In this document: positions 35,154 through 47,900 of the stretch, piece after piece | How positions within the stretch are numbered: position 1 is the stretch's first letter | Layout: every line of letters begins with the position of its first letter | From: Rutstroemia sp. NJR-2017a BVV2 | Lineage: Eukaryota; Ascomycota; Leotiomycetes; Helotiales; Rutstroemiaceae | Length of the DNA: 64,000 nt | NCBI GenBank assembly: GCA_002946415.1 | Contig: NJPS01000013.1 | Location: 1,426,001-1,490,000, forward strand | Direction: 5' to 3' | Notes under the pieces: generated by a model | Seen by the model: only the letters and a program-made list of their open reading frames with translations | Database searches by the model: none | What the model was told of the DNA's origin: nothing | Translations under genes and position numbers: made by a program

Positions 35154-37238
35154 TCTCGCAGGAAAGTACGAATGTCCGACAAACATTGGGGTCACATATC
35201 GAAGAGTTTGGGAATCATGGGAGTAAAATGCAGCACCGCGTCGAACGTGCGGTCGATATCAATATGGAACGTCGAGCGGAAGCAGATATTCCACCTGGTC
35301 TAGATCCGATTGATAATATGTGCCAGAGGTTCTATCATGCGTCAATAATAAAAAACGACATTTTATATATATATGGTGGATACGAGACGTTTGTAGACTC
35401 CAACAACCATGGCAAAATACGCGGGAATATCTCGATAGGCACAAGTAAGTACTAGATATGCTATTCCTATACTTTACGAAGCTAAAGATAAGAAAGACAA
35501 TTTCCTGCTTGGTATTGGTATGAATGAAAGCTGGACATGGCAATCAGGGAGCGCAAACCTACCAATGGTATCAGAACAGGTGCTCTTCCCAGTGTCCTCA
35601 GAAAATGTCCCATCCGTTGTCATTGGCGGTGCGCTATTCTCTGGTTCCATGAACGACAATGAGATTTATCTATACGGCGGAACCGACCAAAGCATGAATA
35701 CGAGCTTCTACAGCTACTCAGAATCAATCCCAAGCGATCAGACATTGCTCTCTTATGATATCACGGGACACCAATGGCAATCGATCAATGTATCTTCTGT
35801 AAATCTGCAGAAGTCCAGCTACGGAGCAAGCGCAGATGTTCCAGATCAAGGTCTCGGGTTTTACTTCAACGGGGAAATCAATAATGGCACAAGCGCAGAG
35901 ACAGCCTCTTTCCCGGCATATAACTCGATACCATTAGAAGGAATGGTGATGGTGGATACGGTTGGCAATACATCACGCAATATCTCTACAAGCGCGATTG
36001 ATGGGAATTCGCGAACAGGAGGTATCTTGCAGTATGTGCCCGGTGTGGGTGAGAAGGGGATACTAGTACAGTTTGGAGGAAGGTATCGCGAGGCAGGAGT
36101 TATGACGAACGGCATTGGCACGCTGGTATATCTAACCTTCCAGACACCATACAATCATCTTTTTGATCTAACATATTTTGGTTAGGCACCGATGGATGAA
36201 ATCCATGTATTCGATATCAACAGCGCGTATAACGGTGGAAGTGGGAGTTGGTATACACAGCAAGCCTCAGGCGATCTTCCACCAAAGCGGGTGCAATCAT
36301 GCAGTGTGGTGGCTACTGCAGCCGATAATTCTAGCTACAATATGTGAGAATAGCTGAGACTATTTCCTGGTACATGCTGACCTTGCAATTAGCTACATGT
36401 ACGCCGGAAAAGACGGAATTTCAGCTTCTTACGATGACATTTACGTATTATCATTACCATCCTTCACATGGACCAAGGTATGCAAAAGTCTTTCAATCAC
36501 GGATGATGCGATTAACTTCAATCAGGTATATGAGACCACGCCTGGAAGTCCTCGATACGGTCATACTTGCCATCTTGTAGGCAACAGGCAGTTGTTAACC
36601 GTTGGTGGGATCGCAGGTTCCTTCTCGACTTATTGCGACTGGGAAAGCAAGGGCGTAGCTATTTTCGACCTGTCTACGTTGCAATGGGGAAGCAACTTCT
36701 ACCATGACGCGGAAAGCTACTCTTTACCATCTAATCTCACGGCGGTCATCGGTGGAGGGTAAGTTTCCCATGGGATTCTATGAGCAATAAGCTGATTGTA
36801 AACAGTCCCAATGGTTCAGCCAATGTCACTCGACCAGCAGTAGATTTCACCAGCGCAGAACTTGCTTCTCTCTTCAAACAGACTCGTTTAGTGAATACAA
36901 CCGCATCCAACACCACCAATCCGACCGGCGTATCACCATCCTCGCCTTCTAGTAGCGCATCCGCGACTACAAATCACACTGGCGCCATAGCTGGAGCTAC
37001 AATAGGTGCCATAGCTGCTATTTTGCTTGTCACATGTGCACTGTGGTTCTTCCGCCGCTCCGCCAATGCTCGCCGAATCGCAGCCAAGGAAGGAAGATCT
37101 GAATCTCGGCAATCTCTTGTGATGAATGAAGGCCCTGGTACTAGTCGACTCAGACAATATGTCATGAGCGCAGTTTATGATGCCAATAACCCTTGCCACG
37201 TCCCCGAGCCATTATCGCCGGTGAAGGAGAAGGTATGA
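35150..37238 (+). CDS. Kelch-repeat protein with single C-terminal membrane segment
   Basis: Five exons, 35150-35444, 35488-36125, 36186-36343, 36393-36758 and 36806-37238; 629 residues. Kelch blades are seen as CQRFYHASIIKNDILYIYGG, DNEIYLYGGT, DEIHVFDINS, NIYMYAGKDG with DDIYVLSLPSFTWTKV, and YGHTCHLVGNRQLLTVGG. A Ser/Thr/Asn-rich stalk leads to one membrane segment (about 545-567, GAIAGATIGAIAAILLVTCA) and a basic cytosolic tail. This layout is that of fungal cell-surface kelch proteins. Oddly, no signal peptide follows the start I chose, so the true N-terminus may lie upstream. The acceptor of intron 1 could also be six bases earlier (35481), which would add two residues. Confidence 0.8.
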
Positions 37239-38002
37239 AAGCTTCTTGGTGGAGATAGGCCTATTTGTATGTAAATATTATAATTCCACAGTAAATATAT
37301 ATGGTTTTTGGCTTCGTCCGATTTCAGATCAAAGTTTCCCATCTTCTATCATCTACCGGGGTCAGGTTCAAGGTTGTTTTATTCACAACCCTCCCGTCAT
37401 TGGTGACTAGCAAGACCTCGTTCGTGTACGATCCAAGAAATTGGCCAACATTTCCAGATAGCACTGTGATTCTCCCTTCCTTTGGACAGTTCTTACTTTG
37501 TTGCATATCTGAACGATCGAAATCGGCGATAGGTTCTGTCTCTCTAGTAGCATCCCAGATCGACGAGAGCAAGCTATGCTTCTGTGATCGACCCATGATG
37601 ATGCAGATAACAAGTCTAGCTTCTCAAAAGCTATTCTAAGACCATTTTGATCTCAGTGGCCAGCACCACCACCCGCATTGCTGCGCGCTTCTTGATTTCT
37701 AGTGAACATTGGCATGTTGCGCTGATCGATGACTCGATAGATGCAAGGCAGCAAGGATTACCAATTGGTACTAGTGTCGGTCGGCCATCCTTAACAAGGC
37801 CCCGCTGGGGAAATAATTCCATTACAGCCTTGTGCCCCTCGCCTAAAAGAATAATAATTTCTGGTGTCAGACCTCTCCATCCCAAATCACCAATTTGCTC
37901 GTCGAGCACAATCCCAATCCTACAATTTGCCTCTCAATGTTACTTCACTCCCGATAGCGTAATCTCACTTGTCAATTCACGCACACACCCACACCCGTAA
38001 TC
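37239..38002. other. Intergenic, kelch gene 3' flank and RPC34 promoter
   Basis: Open frames on both strands (37.3-37.9 kb) have no motif and overlap each other. Nothing is supported as a gene. Confidence 0.45.
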
Positions 38003-39215
38003 ATGGCGACCCGAGGACTTGGAGCCGCTGGCGCGGCGGAGGACAAAAACGCAGCCTTGAGAAAACTTGTCTACGAGGCATGTGTGGAGGCTGCTGAGGA
38101 CGAACCAGATATTACTTTTTACCAGGAGACCCTGATCGATCTTGACGTTCTGCCCAGCGACGATGTAGCCACACTATTGGCCGTGACGCAAGGTCTTACG
38201 AATGAGAAATTATTCAAGGTGGTGCAGGATCCGCAGAGAGGATTGGGGTGGAAGATTCGTTCTGAAGAGGAAGCTAAGAAGTATGTCTTTCCTCCCAACT
38301 TGCCATTGCGCTCGACTTGTATTTTGATATTCATCCAATGCAGCACTAGCCCATACTAACAATAATGATTCACACAGATACCGCGGGCTCAACTCCGAAC
38401 AAGAAATCGTCTACGCACTCATCGACGAAGCCGGCGATGAAGGAATATGGTCGAAAACGATCAAGGCGAAAGCCAACCTCCACGAAGCCGTCTTCCGCAC
38501 CGCCATCAAGCACCTCGAGAGCAAAAACATGATCTCGGACATGAAATCCGTGGAGCACCCCGCGCGAAAAATGTACATAAAATCCAGCCTACGGCCGTCT
38601 GACCGAGCCACAGGCGGAGCATGGTACACGGACAACGAGCTCGACGAGGAGTTCATCGCGCAACTCATGCACATATTGTATGACCAAATCCGGCGGAAGT
38701 CCTTCTACAAGTCCAGCTCGGGCCTGCGCAAACCGAAGAAAATCCAAGGCAAGAAGATGTCGAGCGAAGAAGCGAAAGCCCTGCGAGACAAAGCTCTAGG
38801 ACCCCGCGTGAAACTCGAAGATGTATCCGAAGAAGACGCCATATTAGCCGCAAAACGGCATTATGATTCCATGCTACCCATGCCCCCAGGTTACCAAGGA
38901 TATCCAACGCTCAACGAACTAACATCATTTATCGAGAATTCGGGCGCGACGTCTGCGACGCTGAGTGCAGCTGATATACAACAACTGCTTGACATTTTAG
39001 TGTTTGATGATAAGATCGAGAAGGTCCTTGCTGGGCCAGATGGGGTATGTTATAAGGCGGTTCGGAAAGGATTTAAGGAGGATCAGGAAGGTGGGCCGAA
39101 TAGTGCGTTGACCGACACTCCTTGTGGGTTTTGTCCGGTTGCGGATCTATGTGAAGAAGGGGGGCCAGTGGGACCGAAGACTTGTCAGTACTTCCAGGCA
39201 TGGTTGAACCTATAA
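38003..39215 (+). CDS. RPC34: RNA polymerase III subunit RPC6 (Rpc34)
   Basis: Two exons, 38003-38280 and 38378-39215, with a GTATGT donor and the branch site ATACTAAC; 371 residues. Rpc34 belongs to the Rpc82-Rpc34-Rpc31 heterotrimer that recruits TFIIIB and opens pol III promoters. The tandem winged helices are visible as YRGLNSEQEIVYALIDEAGD, EGIWSKTIKAKANLHEAVF, then VEHPARKMYIKSSLRPSDRA and TGGAWYTDNELDEEFIAQL. The C-terminus carries the Cys pattern CGFC-x5-C-x9-C (GFCPVADLCEEGGPVGPKTC), matching the iron-sulfur site of metazoan RPC6. It is longer than the yeast protein (317), as in other filamentous fungi. The coding strand is C-rich in the first half of exon 2 and G-rich in the last ~200 bp. 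Confidence 0.93.
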
Positions 39216-39541
39216 AAGGTAGATGGCTTTCATATTTCACTACATATTGTATAGCATAGCGTCGGAAAGGAATTTGGAGTTATAGGAAGATACCATAGGA
39301 ACCCAGTAGCGAAGTAATGTTTCTGTACTCAATATTGCGATCAATACATGGGCTAGTTGAGCTGGACATAATGCATGGCCACGTTTATCACTTAAGTCAA
39401 TAGAAAACTGAAACAATGTAGTAAGGTTCATCGCATTACTTTTTATCACTTGTCCACCATGTAGCTAAACTGAGGAGCGTGAAAACTGAGTGAGCTTAAG
39501 GACCACCAATCACCGGTACATTTCTAGACAACATAAGATAT
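39216..39541. other. Intergenic, convergent 3' ends of RPC34 and cyclophilin
   Basis: 326 bp, AT-rich, no coding signal. Confidence 0.65.
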
Positions 39542-40557
39542 CTAGAGCTGACCAGACTTCTCAATGGTGGGCTTCTTGTTGTATGAAACCTTTCCACTGC
39601 CGCTTCCGGTAGCCTCAATAGCCTTGACAATGTCCATGGACTCGTCAGCGACCTCACCGAAGACGACGTGCTTTCCATCGAGCCAGCTGGTGACGACGGT
39701 GGTGATGAAGAATTGCGAACCGTTGGTGTTTGGTCCAGCGTTGGCCATGGAAAGAAGACCTGGCTTGGTGTGCGATAGCTTGAAGTTCTCATCAGCGAAC
39801 TTCTCACCGTAGATGGACTTTCCACCAGTGCCCTATTGTTTATTATTTAGCTTCATGTTATAGTATGGAAAGGATCGGGAATGTGTTCCGTACGTTGCCA
39901 CGGGTGAAGTCACCTCCTTGAAGCATGAATTGAGGAATGATACGGTGGAAGGAAGAGCCAGCGTATCCGAAGCCCTTCTCGCCAGTGCAAAGAGCACGGA
40001 AGTTCTCGGCGGTCTTTGGGACTACGTCATCGAAGAGATTGAATATGATTCTGCCGCTTTGCTCTGCGATAGGAAATCTGTCAGCTTGATGTTCAAATTG
40101 AGGGTCGTAAGGAGGGGCAGGTTGTGATGACGGTGACAACTCAACGCAACGCAATGTTGAAAACATGAAAAGAAACCCAATCAATGTTATTAAACAAGTG
40201 CGACGTCGGCATTTGATGGAAATGGATTGAGATCACAATAGAATTGATGAAAGACAATTGAGATGATGGATTGAATGAGAACTTACCCTGGACTTGCGGG
40301 GTGGGTTGCTTGGTGTTAGGGTCCAAGACTGGGCCTTCCCAGGTAACGTCGAAGTAACTGTTGAGGTCAGTCTTATGAAGAGCTGTGATAGCAGTCTTTT
40401 GAGTTTTGCGAACTTACGTTTGGACAACCATTTTTGCGGAAGTAGCGTGGAAGTTTCGTGTAGGTATGGATGTGAAAGAGTTCTTGATGAAGTTGTTGCG
40501 AAGGAGGGGCAGAGAGCTGCTTTTCAACGCAGAAGCAGTGCGGGGCACGAATAGCAT
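39542..40557 (-). CDS. CYP1: Cyclophilin A, mitochondrial and cytosolic forms
   Basis: Four minus-strand exons, 40418-40557, 40287-40357, 39894-40063 and 39542-39832; 223 residues from the first ATG. Peptidyl-prolyl isomerase and cyclosporin A target. The cyclophilin core is complete: [40 protein letters not shown] with catalytic [21 protein letters not shown] and the Trp of [13 protein letters not shown]. The first 42 residues ([20 protein letters not shown] onward, many Arg/Ser, no acid) look like a mitochondrial presequence, and a second Met at codon 43 (MVVQTYFDV) would give a cytosolic form of 181 residues. A single gene for both forms is known from Neurospora crassa; which start is used here is inferred. 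Confidence 0.93.
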
Positions 40558-42217
40558 TTTTAGCGAAATGGTGGGTAACCCGCTGATTGGCTGATTTGTT
40601 TTTGTTGGTGGGGCGCTGAGGAATACTGCGCAAATACTAGGTGCAGGAGGTATGAGGCGTAGGATTGTGTTCGAAGAGTGGTGTGGTTGGTGGTAAGTAA
40701 AAATTTATACGGGAAGTACTACGATAGAGGTAAGCAGAAGGAATCGGCCAGAAAATCCGGATCAGGGTTTGCAGAGAGTGGTCCAGCATCCAATTCGAGA
40801 CGGAGAAGCGTGATTGGGTGGATTATGAAGTAATTGCTTGATGAGGGGCAAAAGAAGGGCAAAGAGACGATAGAATTGGATGGAGGGGGAAAGAATGGGG
40901 TTGCATATGTCGTTAACTCGATGGGGTATAAATCTGCAGAGCGAGCTGGAGCTGTGCTTCGCTGTCTGAGCTGTGCTTGCTTGCTGCTGCTGTGCTTAAA
41001 GCTGGACTCGGGGACGCGTCAAGTAGCTGGAGGCGAGATAATCTACAATGTTCGTGTCCTCTCAAGCGCACTCTCGTCTCTTCCAAATCCCTCTGCCACG
41101 TGTTTCCTTTGGACATTCATTGAGGTTATGAGGATATCCTCGTTCCGTTCCAAAGCATTACCAGGACAGTAACCGTGAGGTCCGGGATATTACCACAAAG
41201 GCTCAACCAAAGGATAGACCTTGCATTACCTCTTGTGCCTCCATCTCAACAACTTGTGCTTAGTCCATCGGCACTTTGCAGGCACACAATGAAGATGCGG
41301 TATAAGGTAATGAATGATGTGATTATGATGTTATCCTCGGTCTGCTCGCCCAGCCCGCTGGATGGGCATACCTCAGTACCAATCAAGTGATTCTGTGCTG
41401 CATACTTCTCGCAATGACGCTCTTCCGGAGTCCGGTGTTTGGAGGGGAAGCAAAACGGTGCTCGTAGTGCGCCTTCATGAATTGAGCGAACAGATTCCGT
41501 CCCTCTTTGAGCTCAGCCATCGGAATCATCGGTGGTTTGCACGAAGCTTGGAAAGTAAAACGAAAACATGGCTAGACCTGCCGCTTTCCTCATGCAGCTT
41601 CGGGGTCCTGTACAGAACAGAAATGTAAGACTACCTTTAGTTCTACGCCATCTATTTCTATTATTGGGCTTTGTCCAAAGGTAGTTTGGGCAGAAGAAGT
41701 TGATGGCGGGGGTTTCAGACTATGGGACAATAATGTGTGTATTTGATTGACTTTGAATTGCTGACAGCGAGATGAGAAAACCACAATTGATTTTATGAAG
41801 CTGTCGATGACAGTCTGAGTAGTACCCAAGTACGAGCTTTTCTCCCTAGTAATCCTCGCGTGCCAATCAGGAAACGAGCCGCTTCCATCGGCAATCTACC
41901 AGGTATGCCGACGGAAGGTACTTTTGTATCTAGTCGGAACAGCTTCTACCCACCGAGGAAACATTGGCCAATCAGCCTGACATCCTCCAAAAGCCTGCTC
42001 GGGGTTCTCTGCAACAAAATACATATATCAGTCACATGACAGTACTAGAACCAGTTTAACCTTATTCCGCTTAGACTATATGTGGAGTCAGATCTGTCAA
42101 TTCACAATCATCGCCGCTTTGGGATATCTCCATACTATTCTCAAATTATTTCCCCCCCGCGCTCACAACTGCCATAACTATCACATCACGTTTCTTTCTT
42201 ATCGGTCCATAGCCAAT
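40558..42217. other. Divergent intergenic region, cyclophilin / ENT3
   Basis: About 1.66 kb between head-to-head genes. Short frames on both strands lack motifs. The left part is G-rich and serves as cyclophilin promoter. No gene seen. Confidence 0.5.
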
Positions 42218-43923
42218 ATGGATCTCGCCAGCTTGAAAGAGGCTGCGGCCAATTTGACCCTGTACGATCTGAAGGCCGGTGTGCGAAAGGTTCAGAATGG
42301 TAAGGGGCTCGACGGAGACAGCTGTCTGCTTTACCCGTTTTACTAAGAGTTATATAGCTGTTATGAACTATACCGAGATGGAAGCGAAGGTTAGAGAGGC
42401 CACAAACAATGAGCCATGGGGTGCAAGTTCTACTCGTCAGTCTTGACTACCAATTCATATCCAGATAACATGATCTGATTGAACAATGCAGTTATGCAAG
42501 AGATTGCCAATGGCACATACAACTAGTAAGTGGTATTCCAGACCCATCTCTGAATTAGTGCTAATTCTTCTTCGCCAGTCAACTACTCAATGAAATTATG
42601 CCTATGATCTACAAACGGTTTACAGAAAAGGCGGCCGAGGAATGGAGACAAATCTACAAAGGACTTCAACTACTCGAATTCTTGATCAAGAACGGTTCCG
42701 AGCGTGTCATTGATGATGCGCGATCTCATCTTACATTGCTAAAAATGCTGCGGCAATTCCATTTCATTGATCAAAATGGCAAGGACCAAGGTGTCAATGT
42801 TCGAAACAGAGCCAAGGAACTTACAGAACTTTTGAGCGATGTCGACCGCATCCGAGCTGAGCGCAAGAAGGCTCGAGCTAACCGCAGCAAATATATTGGT
42901 ATCGAAGGTGGGGCGGGTATGGGTGGAGGCTTTTCAAGCTCCAGCAGACATACGGAAGACTCTGGGGGATACGGGGGCTACAGCGGCCAGGTATATGGAG
43001 ACGGCGGTGGATTCGGTGGTCAGTCTAGTGACTTCCAAGATTCTGGAAGCCATGGAGATTTTGGTGGCAGTGGCGGTGGAAGTCGTCGAGACAAGTTTGA
43101 GGAATATGATGAATATGATGAGGGCGCGACTGCTGCATCTTCAACGCGAAGGCCTGCGAATAACTCATCCGCATCGTCCAGTCGGAGAGCTGGAACTGAA
43201 CGATCAACGAAGAAGGCCGAACCACCAAAGAAGAAAGAACCAGAAGTCGACCTTTTCTCTTTTGACGACCCAATATCAGTGTCTACACCTGCAGTTGCAC
43301 CTGCGGCATCAAGCGCGGCCACGGATGATGATGACTTTGACGACTTCCAGTCTGCGACACCCGCACAACCAGCTGCTCCATCAGGATTCTCAGCACTTTC
43401 GCAGCCCACTGCTACAACTACTTCCAATACTCAGTATGCCGCTCCGCAACCAGTCTCGGCACCAAAAGCCTCCAATTTGAATGATTTGGTCGGTTTTTCA
43501 TCTATTTCACCCGCCACCAGTACCACTGCCACCCCCGTCAACTATTCAGCATTTTCTCCCCCAACAATGACTTCACCTACAATGACTCAGCAACCTCGAG
43601 CGAATTTCACGGGTTATCAAAGCACTCAACCGAATTATTTCACTTCGGTTCAAGCACCTACCACTCAATCGAATACAACCTCGACAGCATCCGCCAAGTC
43701 CCCAGCAGCTGCTAAGTCTTCTGGCGGAGACGCGTTTGGGTCTCTGTGGTCTACAGCAAGTGCTGGTATCAAGAAAACCAGTACCCCTACAACTTCTGGT
43801 CCCGCTCTGGGACAGCTAGCTAAGGAAAAGGCAAGTGCGGGTATTTGGGGTGCAAGTTCGAGTTCTTCGCAACAGCCCCGTCAGCAGAAATCTGGTGGAG
43901 GACTAGATGATTTGTTGGGATAA
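42218..43923 (+). CDS. ENT3: Epsin-like ENTH protein, Ent3 type
   Basis: Four exons, 42218-42299, 42358-42435, 42492-42525 (34 bp) and 42579-43923; 512 residues. The ENTH domain (1-~150) binds phosphoinositides; Ent3 works in clathrin traffic between Golgi and endosomes. The reading LYDLKAGVRKVQNAVMNYTE, then MEAKVREATNNEPWGASSTL and EEWRQIYKGLQLLEFLIKNG and LLSDVDRIRAERKKARANR is that of Ent3. The rest is disordered, Gly/Ser then Pro/Thr/Ala-rich, with acidic-phenylalanine motifs (LFSFDDP, DDDDFDDFQS) of the kind that bind clathrin-adaptor ear domains. Exon 2 ends at a less common GTCAGT donor. The C-terminus is GGGLDDLLG, like a clathrin-box tail. Confidence 0.92.
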
Positions 43924-44977
43924 AAGTAATATATTTGAACAATACAGTTAATCTGCTTTCAACGGGAGCGACTATCTTGGCATGCGGGGATGGGGCGTTG
44001 TTAGATACTTGAGGCAAAAATCCATGATATTTATCTTCAGTTTACTTGCAAATCTTCTTTGGAATTCGGTGCTCAAGAAGGTCCCGAAGGTAATGACCCC
44101 AGTACCATTTCACATCTGAGACCATATTAGCGTATGCCCTTGTCTCAGGATTAAGATCATCCAAAGTTTTATCAGATTTCGTGGATACACATTTTTTTAG
44201 TTGGGCGTCAGTTCTTGCAGCTTGTCGACGGCATCCTCTTTCTGCAGGGAGCTCTTTTGATAATTAAGTTATAATGCGAAATGTACCGAAAACCTAAAAG
44301 TGTTCTACAGCTTACCACACAATCTGATAAGGCACAGTCATATACTTCCATTGTCTGTTTATATGACTACTTCTCTTATTTTAGAGTTTCAGGTGTAGAG
44401 GTGCATGGCAAAGGTTAACTTCGTGTTGGTCGTAGCAAAATCAATCTCACCCGGATGGATTCGCTTGGGATTACAGGGGGCGGCCAGCTTACGGCATACC
44501 ATGGGATTCGACATCCGGACCCCAATTCTAAGGGTGGGCTTTAGGATTACTCTCAAATTATGGGAATCCTTCTGAGGATGGATTTGAGCTGGAATCAATT
44601 TCTCACTCCTGTAGATGACTGAATAGCAAGACGAATATACCACTCGCCCTACGGAGAGCAGTTGCCTTGCAGGGGTTTCTAGCTTCAAACGTTAGAATGA
44701 CCTATGTGGCCATCCTATCTCATATTTTCAGTCCCAAATTGGAGCCCTTGCATCCGGTGGATGTCTTGCCGTCGGATTCGTTGGTCGTCAGCGCTGGCTC
44801 ACAGCCTAGAGTGTGTTGGTGGAGCTGTCATGCAGTGGTATGCACATAGCAAATGTATTATGGAATCATCCCGGGCAAGTGGTCTTTGCAACGTGTGACG
44901 GAATTGCAATCTGCTATAACAACATATTCGGAACCTGCCCCGGATGTTCACTATTCATGTTCAACTGAAACAGCAAA
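43924..44977. other. Intergenic, ENT3 3' flank and NACHT-TPR gene promoter
   Basis: Contains one possible small minus-strand gene (44042-44351, listed). The remainder shows no coding signal. Confidence 0.45.
44042..44351 (-). CDS. Possible small unrecognised gene or exon remnant
   Basis: I do not recognise this. On the minus strand a frame of about 70 codons without stop ends at the TAA at 44042-44044, with the plausible sequence TKSDKTLDDLNPETRAYANM followed by VSDVKWYWGHYLRDLLEHR. Its aromatic/charged makeup looks like a folded helical protein rather than random translation. Upstream, an ATG at 44351 begins MEVYDCALSDCV before a GTAAGC donor, but joining it to the frame above is out of phase. 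It may be part of a larger decayed gene. Confidence 0.3.
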
Positions 44978-47900
44978 ATGCCAGAAAAGCTTCCCTTACG
45001 ATTTGACGATGCTCCAGAGCTAGTGTTGATGGAAACTCCGCTTCACAGATATATCGACAGGCTGAATGTCACGGGTGCTGACTACATAACCGCGGACATC
45101 GAGGATGTGTCGGGAGAACTCAAACTTCTGGATGATCACTATTCATCGAATACCAGTTCTCGGCTCTCTAGTCGCAAAATCGCTCCTTTGGTGGACTTCC
45201 TAACTCTCTACAATCCCGCTGTAGACATTGCCGTACAATCTGACCCAGCTCCTTCTGCCCTTGTCTGGGGGAGCTTGAAGGCACTACTTTTGGTAAGAAG
45301 CTTCTAAAGGTTTTAATATCATATTCTTGTTACTAATCTTTAACCTAGACTGCACGTACTACGGTTCGCTGCACCCAAATAATTAATGATACACTATTGG
45401 ATATCACGGAAATTTTATGCGTCCCAGTACATTCCGATCTAATATTCCAGCATGATCCCCAGGTGTCTGAGGCACTTGCGGAACTGTATTATGAGATACT
45501 TACACTACTGGAGGACCTCCGGCTAGCGTTCTCAAGAACCAGTAAGTTTCACGCCTCTTTGTTATGTGTCATACAACTAATTCGTATCAAGCTTTCAAAA
45601 TTGTTCGCAATCCTCTGAAACCATTAGATGCCGACCTAAACAGCCACTTTCAGCGGCTGTCTGTAGCTTTCGCCAACTTCGAGAAAGAGGCTACCCTGGC
45701 ACTGAGCCGTGACCCTGAGGTTTACGCTGTCAAGCCAAGTTATGAGAGTGAAGATCTGTCGGTTACCCTGAAAGTTGATGCAGTAGTTTCTCTACGATGT
45801 GCGGATCCTAGCGGTATGTAGCTTCTGCCAGATCTTCAAATTCAGTGAAGCCGAAGCTGACTGTCATTTCAGATACAGAAATACGGGAGAATATCCTCTC
45901 CTGGCTGTGCCCCAGTGATTACAACGCAACTCTTCGCCAAGCTTGTGCTAAACGCGCAGCTGACACTGGTGACTGGCTACTGACTGATACTATTTTTCAG
46001 AGATGGTTGAAATCATCAGAGAATCCTTCAGATCCCGTGCTTTGGTGTTATGGTGCCCCTGGCTGTGGGAAAACTGTACTCAGCGCCACTGCCGTTCAGT
46101 ATTTGCGTTCATTTGGCAGAGAAACGCCAACAATATATTTTCAATGCAGCTCCACAGATAAATGGAGGCAGTCACAGGATGCCATCAATATCAGTCTCCT
46201 AGCACAACTCGTGGACCACTCAGTCAATATCCCAGAACCTTTATTATCTGCCTATACACTCGCTGAGCGTTACGGACGTTGTCGAATATCTGCATCCGAT
46301 CGAATCTCTGAATTGGTTATGGATGTTCTCCGGGAAACACCAAATCTGAACATAATTATCGATGGAGTTGATGAGTGCGAGGCGGAAGAGATTCCCGAGA
46401 TACTACAGTTTTTCAGCACCCTAGCTCGAAAACTTCGCTCCGTGCGAGTGCTGTTCTTCTCGCGAGATATTCTACCTATCAGAAAAGAGCTAGATACTGG
46501 GCCATCAATACACATTAGCACAGACTCCACGAAAAGAGATATTGATCTTTACTTAAGGGATGCTATTAGTACACTCCCATGCTCTGAATCGCATCTGAAG
46601 CAGTATGTTTACAGCGTACTATCTAAGAGAGCAGCAGGCATGTTCCTGTTTGCTAAACTGGGCATAGAGACATTGCGAGCATCTTTAAACACCCAAGAAA
46701 TGTTGGCTTCCCTGGATGGACTGCCGGCTGGCCTCCACAACGTCTACTCCCAAGTGGTAGAACGTCTCGCATCAGAACCACCACTGCGACAAGACCTGGC
46801 ACGACAAGTATTTAGGTGGGTTTGCCGAAGCACTCGACCGTTGACTTGGCCTGAATTGCGGTGCGCCTTATCGTGGGATAGAAAGAGGAAAGTCTTCGAC
46901 GAGAATATAGCGCCGTTCAAGGATTCTGTATTAGCTGTTTGTTGTCCTCTGGTGGAACATCGACCGGATTCCGACACCTTCCAGCTCGCTCATCTATCTA
47001 TATATGAATATTTCCACGACCAGTCAAATTTAAGCCGCCTATCGTCTGGCGCAGCAACTTTTATTCTGAAGGAAAATAAGTCCCATGCTGAGCTAGCAGA
47101 AGCGACATTGACGTACTTGGGCATAGGGGAGACTGCTGAGTCGATAAATATCGACCCCAAAAAGTATCCTCTAGCCAAGTATGCAACAGAAAACTGGTGC
47201 TTCCACCTATCATTGTCTCCCTATAAGGAGAGGCTCCATCGTCAGTATACCAGATTTGTCTCATCCGAAGGTCGCCGATCAACCTGGATCACGAGATCAT
47301 TGCTGTCTGAAGATATACCGTTTCCCATTCACCGAATTTCCAAACTACAAAAGCTTGTTAGAACCTGGGCGAAACAATCTGGGACACCGGGGCAACTCGA
47401 CACAGAAGATCTGATCGACATACAGAAAGCTTTGTTCCGACTAGATGAGTTCCAACAATCACAGCGTAGAATAGGCGGACAAAAGAATATCAACACTATC
47501 TCTAATTTTGAGAGGTCGATGATCATTCGAGATCTCGCAAGAATCTACACCATGGGTGGACAAATCAGTTACGGCGTCCGCGTTTTCGAAGAAGAAGTCA
47601 CAAAAACCGGTGGCATGAACTCGGGAAAAGCATCAAAGACCTGGTTACTAAATAGTCTGGGGATACTATACGATCAGCAAGGACGATTCCAACTCGCAGA
47701 AGCGATACAACGTCAAGCCCTAGCCGTTCAACTCCGGTAAATAACCACTCTCACCCTGTCAAATGACCAAGTCAGATAAACTTATACTTACCCACTCCCT
47801 AGCTTCCTCCCCAGAGACCACCTCGACATAATCATCACCATCAACGAACTCGGCCGCGTATGCCGCCACCTCCAAAAATACGAAGAAGCAGAATCACTCC

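Noticed and set aside
37301..37909. Open frames on both strands between the kelch gene and RPC34
   Set aside because: Mutually overlapping, no motif, lie in the RPC34 promoter.
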